DNA of 64,000 nucleotides from JABDIY01 sp963751955 (GCA_963751955.1 CAVVWM010000009.1:248001-312000), one strand, 5' to 3'; positions 24,843 through 34,322 are shown, numbered from the stretch's first letter. A program made the numbers and translations. Notes: generated from the sequence alone by a model not told the origin.

Positions 24843-25782
24843 TCGCAGCACCGATCGCGCCGGCTTCAGCACCGAGACGAGCGGGCACGATCGGAACCTC
24901 GGGGCGGTAGGCAGCACCCATCACGGTGGTGTTCACGCGTTCCTGCACGTCGGAGATGAAGTGCTTGTTGATAGCCGTGAGCCCTCCGCCCAGAACGATC
25001 AGTTCGGGATCCAGAAGAGCGACGAGGCTTGCGAGCCCTTCTGCCACCCACCAGCCGAACCGATCGAGCACCTCTGCTGCATCCTTGTCACCTTCGGCCA
25101 TCGCCGCCGAGACATGTTCCCCCCGGATGTGTGCTGGCTGGCCTCCAGCCAACTCAACGATGCGCGCTGCCTTTCCTTCGGCTACCACGTCGCGGGCGAT
25201 GTTGGCGAGTCCCGCCCCCGATGCCACCGCCTCCCAACAGCCTTTCTTGCCACAGGCACACACATGACCGGAGGCGTTGACCAACATGTGGCCCGGTTCT
25301 CCTGCGAATCCGTTGGCGCCTCGATACATACGCCCGCCGATGATGAGGCCGCCAGCAATCCCTGTGCCCTGATTTATCACCACTGCATGGGTAGCCCCAC
25401 GAGCCGCGCCCAGCCGATGCTCGGCCAGCGCAGCGCACGTCGCATCATTCTCGGCCACCACCGGCAATCCGAATTCCCTTCGCAGTTCTCCGGCCATGTC
25501 GAGACCCAGAACTCCGGGGACATTGGGCCCATAGTGCAGAACGCCTTGATGGTCGACCAGCCCGGGCACACCAACCCCAACGCCCACCGGACGACCGGCT
25601 TCTTCGATTAGCTCGGCGACCACGCCCTTGATTGCGTCGGGCAAATGTTCGGGATCGGTCTTGGGGGTTGGGGCCTTTCGACGTACTTGAATCTGACCGC
25701 TCGTAGGATCGGCGACGACCCCCAATATCTTGGTGCCGCCTACATCAATCCCGATGAACCGATTACGCGCTTCAATTTCCAT
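24811..25782 (-). CDS. ROK-family glucokinase-like sugar kinase
   Basis: About 323 residues from ATG at 25782. An upstream extension to 25923 overlaps the next gene's promoter and is not protein-like. Motifs: FIGIDVGGTKILGVV (ATP loop), GVGVPGLVD, ENDATCAALAEH with the catalytic Asp, NQGTGIAGGLIIGG, FAGEPGHM, and the zinc-binding ROK signature HVCACGKKGCWEAVAS. The sequence pattern is that of actinobacterial ATP- or polyphosphate-dependent glucokinases acting on glucose. The start is 121 bp from the start of the divergent aminotransferase gene. Confidence 0.88.
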   Translation of the reverse strand: MEIEARNRFIGIDVGGTKILGVVADPTSGQIQVRRKAPTPKTDPEHLPDAIKGVVAELIEEAGRPVGVGVGVPGLVDHQGVLHYGPNVPGVLGLDMAGELRREFGLPVVAENDATCAALAEHRLGAARGATHAVVINQGTGIAGGLIIGGRMYRGANGFAGEPGHMLVNASGHVCACGKKGCWEAVASGAGLANIARDVVAEGKAARIVELAGGQPAHIRGEHVSAAMAEGDKDAAEVLDRFGWWVAEGLASLVALLDPELIVLGGGLTAINKHFISDVQERVNTTVMGAAYRPEVPIVPARLGAEAGAIGAAISVRDLFLGR

Positions 25783-25890
25783 AACCCAGTATGCAAGCAC
25801 GGCCGGGCTCGGCGCAGCGAGCCGTCGGCGATTCTTCGATGGCTGAGGATTTATTGGAGATGCTGCCCGAGGTCGGTACGGCGCGCTCAG

Positions 25891-25896
25891 TATCGT
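25891..25896 (+). promoter_or_regulatory. -10 box (TATCGT) of a leaderless promoter
   Basis: TATCGT lies 7 nt before the ATG at 25904 of the aminotransferase gene. Confidence 0.5.
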
Positions 25897-25903
25897 TTTG
25901 CAG

Positions 25904-27085
25904 ATGGAGTTTCGCAGGATCAATCATCTTCCGCCCTATGTCTTGGGCGTCATCAATGAGCTGAAGATGAACGCTCGCCGAGACGGCGTGGACGTGATCG
26001 ACTTTGGATTCGGAAACCCTGATCTTCCCTCCCCCGATATCGCAGTCCAGAAACTGATCGAGGCGGCCCAGAAGGAACACAACCATCGCTATTCGGCCAG
26101 TCGAGGTATCCCCCGTCTCCGGATGGCTGCCGCCGACCTGTACAAGAGAAGGTTCGACGTTGACCTCGACCCCGATACGGAGGTTATCCAGGCAATCGGT
26201 GCCAAGGAAGGGTTCACCCACCTCATGTGGGTGCTTCTGCAACCCGGTGATGCAGCCTTGGTGCCCGCGCCGAGCTATCCGATTCACATCTGGGGTCCTA
26301 TCTTCGCCGGCGCCGCTATTCGCGAGGTCCCGCTGGCCGAGGGTGACCAGTTCATCGCCAACCTCGAGCGGGCTTATGAATACAGCTGGCCCAAACCTCG
26401 AACGCTTGTGATCAGCTTCCCCCACAACCCAACCACTGTGTGTGTGGACCTGGAGTTCTTCGAAAAAGTTGTGTCTTTCGCGAAACGGCGCGACTTGATT
26501 GTGGTCCACGACAATGCCTATGCCGATCTCGGCTTCGACGGTTACGATCCGCCGTCGATCCTTCAGGTCCCCGGTGCCAAGGACTGCTGCGTTGAGCTCT
26601 ACAGCATGACGAAGTCGTTCAGTATGGCTGGCTGGCGAGTGGCGTTCTTGATGGGAAACAGCGAAGTGGTCGCTGCGCTTGGCAAGTTGAAGAGTTATCT
26701 GGACTATGGCACGTTCCAGCCGATCCAGATCGCAGCAACGGTCACGCTCAATGAGGCGATTGAGTACCCCAGCCAGGCACGGGCGATCTATGAAAACCGA
26801 CGCAACGTTTTGTGTGACGGGCTCGACCGGATCGGCTGGCACATCAATCGACCGAAAGGAACGATGTTTGCGTGGGCACCGATTCCCGAGCCCTATGCAC
26901 ATATGGGTTCGGTTGAGTTCGCCAGCTATCTGGTTCGCGAAGCCGGCGTTGCCACCTCACCCGGTGAAGGGTTTGGGCCCGGCGGAGAAGGCCACGTGCG
27001 TTTCGCCCTCATCGAGAACGAACAGCGTATCAATCAGGCGATGCGCAATCTGAAGAAGGCACTGCCCGACCTGGACACCAACTGA
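25904..27085 (+). CDS. Class I/II aminotransferase (AlaC-like)
   Basis: A ~393-residue PLP aminotransferase. Motifs: IDFGFGNPDLPSP, YSASRGIPRLR, GAKEGFTHLMW, APSYPIHIWG, SFPHNPTTVC (substrate and PLP contact), VHDNAYADLGF (Asp and Tyr to PLP), the Schiff-base lysine in SMTKSFSMAGWR, and the C-terminal VRFALIENEQRI arginine. The sequence follows the AlaC/alanine-glutamate aminotransferase subgroup, so alanine synthesis from pyruvate and glutamate is the best guess. ATG at 25904 is favoured over TTG at 25898 by the -10 box. Confidence 0.88.
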   Translation: MEFRRINHLPPYVLGVINELKMNARRDGVDVIDFGFGNPDLPSPDIAVQKLIEAAQKEHNHRYSASRGIPRLRMAAADLYKRRFDVDLDPDTEVIQAIGAKEGFTHLMWVLLQPGDAALVPAPSYPIHIWGPIFAGAAIREVPLAEGDQFIANLERAYEYSWPKPRTLVISFPHNPTTVCVDLEFFEKVVSFAKRRDLIVVHDNAYADLGFDGYDPPSILQVPGAKDCCVELYSMTKSFSMAGWRVAFLMGNSEVVAALGKLKSYLDYGTFQPIQIAATVTLNEAIEYPSQARAIYENRRNVLCDGLDRIGWHINRPKGTMFAWAPIPEPYAHMGSVEFASYLVREAGVATSPGEGFGPGGEGHVRFALIENEQRINQAMRNLKKALPDLDTN

Positions 27086-27134
27086 GAGACCAATGGGCAG
27101 TCGCCGATGACGGGCTCAGCGCAAACCGATTGAG

Positions 27135-28790
27135 CTAGACGCAGCTGGCTCGCTCCAGGCCTACCTCTGCAGCCCAGTGCTGTGCACGTTCGCGCTCGGT
27201 TACCACGATGAGTTGGAAGTGCTGTGTGAACGCTTCGAGACTGAAGAGCAGGTCTTCTACCTCATCGTTGCTCAGCTGGCCGAACTGGCCCGACAGCACC
27301 ACCGGGACTGAAGACGCAGCGTTGGCATTGATTCGCTCCAGCTGGGGAAGCAGGTTGTCGAGGGCTTCGGCAGCTCCGGCTCTGGTGGGTTGTTCGGCCC
27401 GAGAGATCTGCATTTCAAGCTGCTGGGCTTTGCGGGCAGTTTGTTCCGCAGCAGCTTCCATTTGATCAATCCGGCCCATAGCCCGCGCATGACGTCCCAA
27501 GGTGTTCTCAGCCGCATCCAGCTGATCGTCGATGTCGTTCGGAGCGATGCCAGCAGCTTCCCGAGCGGACGCTTCAGTGAGTTCGATCCATTCCTCGGCC
27601 CACTGCGGTAGGTCTTGGGGTCCCATGTTCTCTGGAATTCCCGAACCCACCTCGACCATTGCGTCATAGAGCTTTCGCAGCCCTTCGATCCACAACGGGT
27701 TTTCCCGCTCGGTGATCTGGGCTTCAAGCGCAGGTCCCAGATCCTCAGGCAGAACCGCGCCCAGATGTTCGACGGCTCGCTCAACGATTGCGGCCTTGTC
27801 GTAATTCAGTTCATGAGTCACCGGATCGAGGAACAATTCACCTTTCGCCTCTTCGAGATCGGCTTGAGCTCGTGCAACCGCCGCTGTGGCCGCATGCAGC
27901 GCAGCCTGTTTCTCTGGAGGAGGTTGAGGGTTGAGGCGATGCATGGCGTATGCGGTGAATGTAGGAAGACCGACTCGGGCAAGAATCTCGGTCATCTCCG
28001 TATTCTCTGCCTCGGTTCGCTCGCGCGGTCTCTTTTTGCCTCGCTTCTCAACCGAGGGGTTGGCAAGGTCATCGAGACGGGCTTCCTGGTCCGCAGACAG
28101 AAAAACCGGCTGGCATTCGCCCTCGGCCTCCATGACCGCAATCTCGGCGACCTTGACCTCAGTTGTGGCGTCGGCAACCTTCTTTTCGAGCTTGCCGAGA
28201 TGGTCGCCATGGCTCTCGCGTTTGGCAACGTAGGCCCGCCACTGTTGGATGAGCTCCTCCATTTCCGGTGGCGACTCGATGAGCGTGGGCGGCTGTTCAG
28301 CAATAGCCGACAAGACATGAGCAACCTTGGCCAGGTTGGCGACTACCTGCTGATCCATCAGAGCCCCGGTGTCACCGGCTTTGTAGGAACGAAGGTGCTG
28401 GAGCCGAGCTGCTGCAGCTGGATCCAGATCAGCTCGGATCATCTCAACTGCGACTGCGTCGATGTTGGCGCGCCGCTGGAGCTGGTCGAGTTCGGCCTGT
28501 AGCGCCGCAGTGGGACCATTCCCGGCAGCCGCTGCATCAGTATCGAGCACAATATCTTCAGTCGTCACCGGGCAACGTAGGTCTTCAGGTGGTGTACCGG
28601 CGAGTTCGATGAGACCCTTCTCGGTCTCCACAAGGCCGTACACGCCGCTTCCATCCCCATTGGCAAGTGCACGAGCCGCACTGATGACGGGCTGTCGATC
28701 GTCGACACCTTTACGCTGGATCACCGTCAAGAACGGGTGCAGGTTGAGGGAGCCGGACCGACCACCAAGATCGAGGCGGAGCAAGCGCAT
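27135..28790 (-). CDS. SMC/RecN-like coiled-coil protein lacking a Walker A motif
   Basis: 551 residues. The start MRLLRLDLGGRSGSLNLHPF with LTVIQ resembles the first strand of SMC/RecF-type ATPase heads, where a P-loop would normally follow, but no GxxGxGK is present. The middle (~100-480) is Glu/Gln/Ala-rich and mostly coiled coil. The C-terminus SVPVVLSGQFGQLSNDEVED followed by LLFSLEAFTQHFQLIVVTER has the shape of a Walker B/D-loop half. It may be a degenerate ATPase head or an actinobacterial structural protein; no function is assignable. GGAG lies shortly before the ATG. Confidence 0.7.
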   Translation of the reverse strand: MRLLRLDLGGRSGSLNLHPFLTVIQRKGVDDRQPVISAARALANGDGSGVYGLVETEKGLIELAGTPPEDLRCPVTTEDIVLDTDAAAAGNGPTAALQAELDQLQRRANIDAVAVEMIRADLDPAAAARLQHLRSYKAGDTGALMDQQVVANLAKVAHVLSAIAEQPPTLIESPPEMEELIQQWRAYVAKRESHGDHLGKLEKKVADATTEVKVAEIAVMEAEGECQPVFLSADQEARLDDLANPSVEKRGKKRPRERTEAENTEMTEILARVGLPTFTAYAMHRLNPQPPPEKQAALHAATAAVARAQADLEEAKGELFLDPVTHELNYDKAAIVERAVEHLGAVLPEDLGPALEAQITERENPLWIEGLRKLYDAMVEVGSGIPENMGPQDLPQWAEEWIELTEASAREAAGIAPNDIDDQLDAAENTLGRHARAMGRIDQMEAAAEQTARKAQQLEMQISRAEQPTRAGAAEALDNLLPQLERINANAASSVPVVLSGQFGQLSNDEVEDLLFSLEAFTQHFQLIVVTERERAQHWAAEVGLERASCV

Positions 28791-28866
28791 AGCACTCCAT
28801 CGACCCGATAGCCCCGTTGGTGTAGATATTCGGTCGAGGGATTTTCAAGACCGTTATGTGTATGTC

Positions 28867-29334
28867 TTAGCGGCTACTTCGCACCCGCCGCGTTACCTCG
28901 GCGCTGAACCGCTCCAGCGCCGTGCTCATCAAGATGTCTTCGGCCCGTCGCCGCACGAATCCCGGAACGGGAATGAACAATGCAACCTCGAGCTGATAGA
29001 TCACATCGGTCTGGTCGGGTTCATCAAGGGAATGAGCGAATCCATAACTTCCGCTGAGCAGGCGCACGATGTCGCCGCGGACCAGCGACCACGACACCGA
29101 GTGGGGCAAATGTTCGGTGAAGTACTCCAACTCGTAGCTGACCGCCCGGCCGTGCGCTCCCGCCACGAACTGTGCTCTCTTCACAAGACCATCTGGGCCG
29201 ATGTCGGTGACAACCGCCTCTTGCACGCCTTCTGCCCACAGTGGATAGCTGGGAATGTCGATTGCCACTGCAACACACTGCTCAATGGATGCATCGACCG
29301 TTCGTAGCACCAAGCGCTTTTCAGAACGATCCAT
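28867..29334 (-). CDS. SRPBCC-fold (polyketide cyclase/dehydrase-type) protein
   Basis: 155 residues with the START-like pattern of a helix-grip fold: TVDASIEQCVAVAIDIPSYP then LWAEGVQEAVV, a beta-sheet with AQFVAGAHGRAVSYELEYF, WSLVRGDIVRLLSGSYGF, and a long C-terminal helix RAEDILMSTALERFSAEVTR. Related proteins bind lipids or polyketides or act in lipid transfer. Here it lies directly upstream (in the transcriptional sense downstream) of the PimB-like mannosyltransferase gene with 3 bp between them, so a membrane-lipid role is possible. Confidence 0.75.
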   Translation of the reverse strand: MDRSEKRLVLRTVDASIEQCVAVAIDIPSYPLWAEGVQEAVVTDIGPDGLVKRAQFVAGAHGRAVSYELEYFTEHLPHSVSWSLVRGDIVRLLSGSYGFAHSLDEPDQTDVIYQLEVALFIPVPGFVRRRAEDILMSTALERFSAEVTRRVRSSR

Positions 29335-29337
29335 GAC

Positions 29338-30462
29338 TCACAACACTAATGCCTGGAGTTCACGATGGAGATGAGCCGCCAGTAGGTCGTAGTCGAACTT
29401 CGATACGGCGCGGTTGCGGGCCTGCGCGCCGAGGCGGGCTCGATCCTCCGAAGACCTCAACAGCTGGCTCAACGCCTGAGCGACCGCATCGACCGAGCGT
29501 GGCTCATCAACAATAAGACCGGTTTCATCGTGGACAACAGCCTCGTGAGCACCGCCGCTTCGACCGGCGATCTGTGGGATGCCTGACGCTGCCGCCTCCA
29601 GGAAGACGATGCCGAACCCTTCCTGTTCGAGTCCACCCCATCGCTCGTGGCACAACATCGCCATGACATCAGATGCCCCGTATAACTTCGCAACGTCCTC
29701 ATCGGGTATCCGACCCAGCAGCTCTACCGGGGCGTCGAGTTCGCTCACGAGCTCCTCCAGTTCTTTGGTCTGTCGACCTTTGCCGCCGATGAGGACACGG
29801 AGATTGGGGAACTCGGGCTGGAGGGCGACCGCAGCCCGGATGAGCACGTCCATTCCCTTCCGGGGCACCAGGCGATTGACGGTGGAGATGACAAGATCGT
29901 GTTCGGCAAGGCCGAAGTCGTTGCGGGCTGCGAGCCATTCGTCCCGATCCAGCGGTCGAAACCGTTCGGTGTCAACACCGGGCGGTACCACGATCGAACG
30001 AAGCGACATTCCGGCGCATCGTTGGGCCTCGGCCAATGCATACTCCCCAGCTGACACGGTTACTGCTGCACCTCGAAGAACTCGACTCAGCACCTGTTTG
30101 CTTGCGGGCAGGCGACCTGGAATCGTGACTTCGGCCCCGTGGAGGATGACACCGTAGGGGTGGTTGAGGAATGGGCCCACGACTCCCAGCGGAACGGCCG
30201 GGTCCAACAAGACCAGGTCGGCGTCGAGCCGGTCAGCGAGCGCATCGATCCGGCGGGGTAACCAGGGATAGGGAATGAGAACTGGCTCGGGCGATCGTTC
30301 GATCCAGTATTCCTGAGACGCGTCGAAGGCAACGTCTCCCTCGTGGGGGGTGGAGTACACCGCAGTAGTGTCGGGCGGAAGCCGTCGCCACAGTTCCCAT
30401 AAATAGTTCTGAATCCCACCGATCTTGGGCGGATAGTCGTTGGTGACCAGCAAAGATTTCAC
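29338..30462 (-). CDS. GT4 glycosyltransferase, PimB-like (phosphatidylinositol mannoside mannosyltransferase type)
   Basis: 374 residues from GTG at 30462, which overlaps the queG stop (GTGA). The N-terminus KSLLVTNDYPPKIGGIQNYL is the acceptor-loop signature of actinobacterial PimB'-type enzymes that add mannose to phosphatidylinositol mannosides. The donor half has HGAEVTIPGRLP, VPPGVDTERFRPL, STVNRLVPRKGMDVLI, IGGKGRQTKEL, and the GT4 EX7E motif in QEGFGIVFLEAAASG. GDP-mannose is the expected donor. A single long frame fuses it to queG only because of a frameshift in queG. Confidence 0.85.
   Translation of the reverse strand: MKSLLVTNDYPPKIGGIQNYLWELWRRLPPDTTAVYSTPHEGDVAFDASQEYWIERSPEPVLIPYPWLPRRIDALADRLDADLVLLDPAVPLGVVGPFLNHPYGVILHGAEVTIPGRLPASKQVLSRVLRGAAVTVSAGEYALAEAQRCAGMSLRSIVVPPGVDTERFRPLDRDEWLAARNDFGLAEHDLVISTVNRLVPRKGMDVLIRAAVALQPEFPNLRVLIGGKGRQTKELEELVSELDAPVELLGRIPDEDVAKLYGASDVMAMLCHERWGGLEQEGFGIVFLEAAASGIPQIAGRSGGAHEAVVHDETGLIVDEPRSVDAVAQALSQLLRSSEDRARLGAQARNRAVSKFDYDLLAAHLHRELQALVL
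29343..29348 (-). promoter_or_regulatory. -10 box (TAGTGT) before the SRPBCC gene
   Basis: On the minus strand TAGTGT lies 8 nt before the ATG at 29334, inside the 3' end of the glycosyltransferase gene, so separate expression is possible. Confidence 0.35.
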
Positions 30463-31486
30463 CCCCGCTCCTCCAGCCGATCCAACGCCCATTGAGCATG
30501 TTCGCTGAGCTGTGCGATCCGGGTGCTGCGCGAAACGTTGGAGCAGCTCGGTGGCTCGCACATCAACAGGATCAGCTGTGTTTCCCAGAACTACCAACGC
30601 AGTACGACGGATGACATTCGGGTTCCGGTCAGCGATATACCACCTACCGAGTCGATCCAGAATCTCGCTGTCCGAGGTGTTGAGAAGCCAGATCAAATCG
30701 ATCTCGGTCTCACTCGTGGCCTCGGCGGCGGGGGCGGCTGTGAACTTGGCCGGTGGACACACGTCCTGGCACTCATCGCATCCGTACAAGCGATCACCCA
30801 GCGCCGTCCGGAACTCAACCGGAATCGGATCGGGTCCCTGCACCAGCCACGCCAAGCAGCGGCGGCCATCAACAACGCCGGGTGCCACGATCGCATCGGT
30901 CGGGCACCCATCGATGCAGCGACGACACGAGCCACAGGCGTCCCCCACCGGCACCTCGTTGGGAACCAGTGGCGCATCAGTGACGACGCAACCGAGTACA
31001 ACCCAACTCCCTACGCCGGGGACCAGCAGGTTGGAGTTCTTGCCGTACCAACCAAGGCCGGCCCGCCATGCGACGTTCCGGTCCACAATGGCGTTGTCGT
31101 CGGCTTTGATGACCGCTCGATAGCCGGCGTCTCCCAGCACCGCGCCCATCTCGCTGAGTGCGGCGCGGAGATCGGCGTAGTGATCAACCCAGGAGTAGCG
31201 GGCTACCCGACCCGCTGTCGGCAGCTTCGCTTCGGGCGCCATTCTGCGGTAGTCCCACGCCCCGGCGATGACTGTCTCAACGGTGGGGAGGCTGGATCGG
31301 GGGTCGGTGCTGCGCTCAGGGTTGCGGTAGGTGAAGTTCATCGAAGCCGCCATACCGGCGGCTTTGCGTGAGTCGAAGGGATGAGCGGGCGGGCTCGAGG
31401 ATCTCGTTGGTGGTGACACCCACCGCCACCAGTCCCGCAGCCCGACCGGCGGACAGCACTGCATCGGTGAGAACCTGATCAGACAT
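30459..31486 (-). CDS. queG: Epoxyqueuosine reductase QueG (two frameshifts)
   Basis: Removing one base at ~31,385-31,396 and one at ~30,517-30,524 gives a continuous 341-residue protein from ATG at 31486 to TGA at 30459. QueG is a cobalamin and 4Fe-4S enzyme that makes queuosine from epoxyqueuosine in tRNA. Seen: FDSRKAAGMAASMNFTYRN, the AWDYRRM region, GLGWYGKNSNLL, and two ferredoxin-type clusters CGSCRRCIDGCPTDAI and CDECQDVCPP. The end reads AQWALDRLEERG. The reading frame after the second indel otherwise runs into the glycosyltransferase gene and mimics a fusion. The indels look like sequencing errors. Confidence 0.85.
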
Positions 31487-31519
31487 CGCTGAGGTCCATG
31501 CGTGCGTCCCGCACTGGCG

Positions 31520-32686
31520 TCAGCTCCGCAGGTCGAAGCAGATCTTGATCGCACCCCGACGGCCTGCGTTGACCGCATGATCGAGGGCCTCGTCGTAGCG
31601 GTTGAGTGGATACATCTGGCTCACTAGCCGTTCAAGCTTGGCCGAACCGACCAGGTCGGCGGCCAGCTTGAAGGTCCGCTCGGTCGACCCATCGGCCAGC
31701 GTTTCTGTGCCGTAGGTGTATGCCCCCACCAGCTCGGTCTCCCGATGCCACAGTGCAGTCAGATCCACTGACTCGGTTCCCGGCATCCCGATCAGAACCA
31801 CTCGGCCTCGGGGTCGGGTGATCCCAATTGCCTGATTAACAGTTCCGGCGGAACCGACGGCGTCAATCGTGACGTCGGCGCCGCCGCTCAGGTCGTCGCC
31901 GATGGCAAAGCTGTTGGTAGCTCTGCGAACCGCACGCGAGATCTCATCCGGGTCGACAACGGTGGTGGCGCCCAGGGCTCGAGCCATGTCTTTCTGCTCG
32001 GGATACTTCGCGGCCACGATGATGTCGCCGGCGTCGGTGTACTTGCGGAGGGCGGCCACCGTGACCAGCCCCATGGTGCCAGCGCCGATCACCGCTACGG
32101 TGGCCCCCGGCTTCACCTGGGCCCGGAATGCGCCGTGGACCCCGACCGCAGTCGGCTCTATCATCACCGCCGCCTCGTCGCTCAAGCGTTTGGGTACCTT
32201 GCGTATCTGGCTCTTGTGGGCCACGAACTCGGTGGACCAGCCACCACCGGTGGAGGCGCAATACCCGATTTGAATCCCGGGCTTGATGTGGCCACAAACG
32301 ATGTGGCGATAGTCGTCACCATCGCCGGGCGCCGCACCTTTGAACGGCGGCTCGAAGCCGCGGGCCTCGTGACCCAGCACCGGCTCGATCACGATGCGGT
32401 TGCCCTTCTCATCGAGTCCGATCACTTCGTGCCCGAGCACGAAGGGAAACGACACCCACGGCCCGAAGTAGCGAGCCGAGCGGCCCTCCACTGTAGCCAG
32501 GTCGCTACCGCAGATTCCGGTGAGGAGCGTTTGGATGCGCTGCCAACCATCCCCAGGGATCTCGGGCGGTTTGGTTTCCACCAGCTTCAGAGGGGAACGT
32601 TTGGCGGCGCTACCCGGACGGATCCTCGACGCTACCGCTGCGGCCACGTAGCGGGCCCCGTTCCGCTGAAACTCCAACGCCTTCAC
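31520..32686 (-). CDS. Zinc-type medium-chain alcohol/sugar dehydrogenase
   Basis: A 388-residue MDR enzyme. It has TGICGSDLATVEG (catalytic-zinc Cys), FVLGHEVIG (His/Glu), the nucleotide-binding VAVIGAGTMGLVTVAALRK, and VDPDEISRAVRR. It lacks the classical four-cysteine structural zinc loop; instead a long insert holds HEARGFEPPFKG and CGHIKPGIQIGY. The pattern recalls glucose/sorbitol-dehydrogenase-like or theronine-dehydrogenase-like proteins, but the substrate is unknown. The GTG start at 32686 has a TACAGT box 7 nt upstream. Confidence 0.82.
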   Translation of the reverse strand: MKALEFQRNGARYVAAAVASRIRPGSAAKRSPLKLVETKPPEIPGDGWQRIQTLLTGICGSDLATVEGRSARYFGPWVSFPFVLGHEVIGLDEKGNRIVIEPVLGHEARGFEPPFKGAAPGDGDDYRHIVCGHIKPGIQIGYCASTGGGWSTEFVAHKSQIRKVPKRLSDEAAVMIEPTAVGVHGAFRAQVKPGATVAVIGAGTMGLVTVAALRKYTDAGDIIVAAKYPEQKDMARALGATTVVDPDEISRAVRRATNSFAIGDDLSGGADVTIDAVGSAGTVNQAIGITRPRGRVVLIGMPGTESVDLTALWHRETELVGAYTYGTETLADGSTERTFKLAADLVGSAKLERLVSQMYPLNRYDEALDHAVNAGRRGAIKICFDLRS

Positions 32687-32693
32687 GGCTGCG

Positions 32694-32699
32694 ACTGTA
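32694..32699 (-). promoter_or_regulatory. -10 box (TACAGT) of a leaderless promoter
   Basis: On the minus strand TACAGT lies 7 nt before the GTG at 32686. Confidence 0.45.
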
Positions 32700-32846
32700 T
32701 CGCCTGCCCATCATCCCTGGTGGTGATCAGCCGGCGGCAGGCCTCTATTCAGTTGTCAAGATGCAGTGCGGGTGAAGATCCATTGCTCGATCGAGTCGAG
32801 GTGGTCTTCAGCTGCGGTGTTTGGTAGCGGCGCGTTTTGGCAGCGG

Positions 32847-34118
32847 TCAAGCTGCAAGAGCGTGGCTCCTGGTGATCGGCGTTGGCGGATCAACAGTTCG
32901 ATCCCATGTCCCGTCAGGCCGGTACAGGCGGAGGGTTCGTTGGTGGTCCATCTCCAGCTTCCATCCGGAATCGTGGACCTTGTGGTGCCAGTACGAAGAG
33001 ATCGGCACGAGATTGGAGAGCTTAGTTTCGCCACCGTCGTCCCACTCGACGACGTGATGAACCTCGATCGAAGACCACAATGCACCGCTCAGGGGGCAGA
33101 CCGGATACAAGACACGAAGTGCAGCCCGCTGTTCGGCTGTGGCGGTTCGAGACGCTCTGGCCGCAGCGATGTTGATGTCTGAGGCGGTGTCTAGTCTGCG
33201 CAGGACAGCGTCGCAACAAAGCCGGCCGACACCGAGGGGCGACAACTGTTGCCCGTCGAAGGACTCCGAGATCGTGGTGGCATGGGGTCCATGGCCAAGT
33301 GTGTCCCGATCGGACAGGACATTCACGACGACCGTGGGCCGGGAGGAGAACTTGTCTGGATCAACACCCGAACCCCGGACGATGAGATCGTGTACCGCCT
33401 GAACCGTGAGTTGGTCCCGGGTGAGCCCATGATCTCCAAGCCGGCGAGCGAGTTCTCGACGCTCGTTGCGGACAGCGTTGAATACGGCGGTTCCACGCTC
33501 GGTCTCGGCGTCGAACATGAGCCGGTAGCCAGATCTGTCGCGTCTGGGCGAGACATGAGCCGATGCAGCTCTGCGTTCTCGCTCGGCCGCCTCTCGACCG
33601 TGATCCTTGCGAATGCCGTCGACGCACCGCTGAACGAACTTGCGAAACGACTCGGGCTTGAGATACGAGATCCGCTCGGCCAACGCACCGTCTTTGCCGA
33701 CCAACGCGTTCGCCTCAGCATCGGTGACCTTTAACAATGTGCCAGCGAGGCAGTCGACATTGGCTGGCATTGCAGTGCCGTTGCGGATGGATGCGGCCAC
33801 TTCGGGGAATCGCATCATGACCCGAACCCGCCCAACGTCGGAACTCATCGTTGAACGGGCGACAAGACCTCCACTCGACAGAACCGTTTCGACCGCCGGA
33901 CCTTTGCCAGATTCCTCGGCTGTGCCAGCGATGATGCCTAGCGCCGCGATGCAACCATCCAACAATCGTTGAGCGGCCCGGGCCTTCGCACAGCACGACT
34001 CGGTTTGAGCCATCGATGGCTTCTCCCGAAGGACAACGTTTGCCAGGCCTGAGAGACCGCTCACTACTGCATCGAGCCGACGTCCTACGTCTTCCTCGTC
34101 CGCCGTTTCAACTGCCAT
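32847..34118 (-). CDS. DUF222/HNH endonuclease domain protein (13E12 repeat family-like)
   Basis: A 423-residue protein. An N-terminal helical DUF222 domain (residues ~10-290, with ARAAQRLLDGCIAALGIIAG and VARSTMSSDVGRVRVMM) is followed by an HNH nuclease module at ~340-400: CPLSGALW, VHHVVEWDDGGETKLSNLVP, and SYWHHKVHDSGW. This architecture is common and often multicopy in actinobacteria (13E12 family of mycobacteria), where its role is not known; a mobile or selfish origin has been suspected. No flanking inverted repeats or target duplications were seen. A leaderless-type -10 box precedes the ATG. Confidence 0.85.
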   Translation of the reverse strand: MAVETADEEDVGRRLDAVVSGLSGLANVVLREKPSMAQTESCCAKARAAQRLLDGCIAALGIIAGTAEESGKGPAVETVLSSGGLVARSTMSSDVGRVRVMMRFPEVAASIRNGTAMPANVDCLAGTLLKVTDAEANALVGKDGALAERISYLKPESFRKFVQRCVDGIRKDHGREAAERERRAASAHVSPRRDRSGYRLMFDAETERGTAVFNAVRNERRELARRLGDHGLTRDQLTVQAVHDLIVRGSGVDPDKFSSRPTVVVNVLSDRDTLGHGPHATTISESFDGQQLSPLGVGRLCCDAVLRRLDTASDINIAAARASRTATAEQRAALRVLYPVCPLSGALWSSIEVHHVVEWDDGGETKLSNLVPISSYWHHKVHDSGWKLEMDHQRTLRLYRPDGTWDRTVDPPTPITRSHALAA

Positions 34119-34124
34119 GATTCA

Positions 34125-34130
34125 ACCCTA
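34125..34130 (-). promoter_or_regulatory. -10 box (TAGGGT) of a leaderless promoter
   Basis: On the minus strand TAGGGT lies 6 nt before the ATG at 34118. Confidence 0.45.
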
Positions 34131-34235
34131 ATCAGCGGGTGCGACAGCATTGTTCTCCCAGTTCAGGGAGTTCTCGACCGCCGCCAACCCGGGGACACTG
34201 CCCAGCGTCACGAACGACCACGGCCGTCCGGGAGC

Positions 34236-34261
34236 AGCGGCGGTGAAGCTAGGCCGCCGCT
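34236..34261. terminator. GC-rich hairpin between the HNH gene and the ABC operon
   Basis: AGCGGCGG (34236-34243) pairs with CCGCCGCT (34254-34261) around a 10-nt loop. No T-run follows on either strand, so the function is uncertain. Confidence 0.3.
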
Positions 34262-34322
34262 AGCCGCTCTGTGACGCCTGGCGTGGCCCGGCCGATTGGG
34301 TGCTGGCCCCGACGCGCACGCA

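Noticed and set aside
28815..28860. tRNA-like stretch with a TTTTCAA loop, considered as tRNA-Sec
   Set aside because: It has a hairpin CGGTC/GACCG but no T-arm, acceptor stem or CCA context.
29338..31578. A 746-residue QueG-glycosyltransferase fusion protein
   Set aside because: Restoring two single-base frames gives a normal queG ending in TGA that overlaps the GTG of a normal PimB-like gene; the fusion is an indel artefact.
32847..34118. HNH/DUF222 gene as part of an insertion sequence
   Set aside because: No terminal inverted repeats, target duplication or transposase nearby; only the family suggests mobility.
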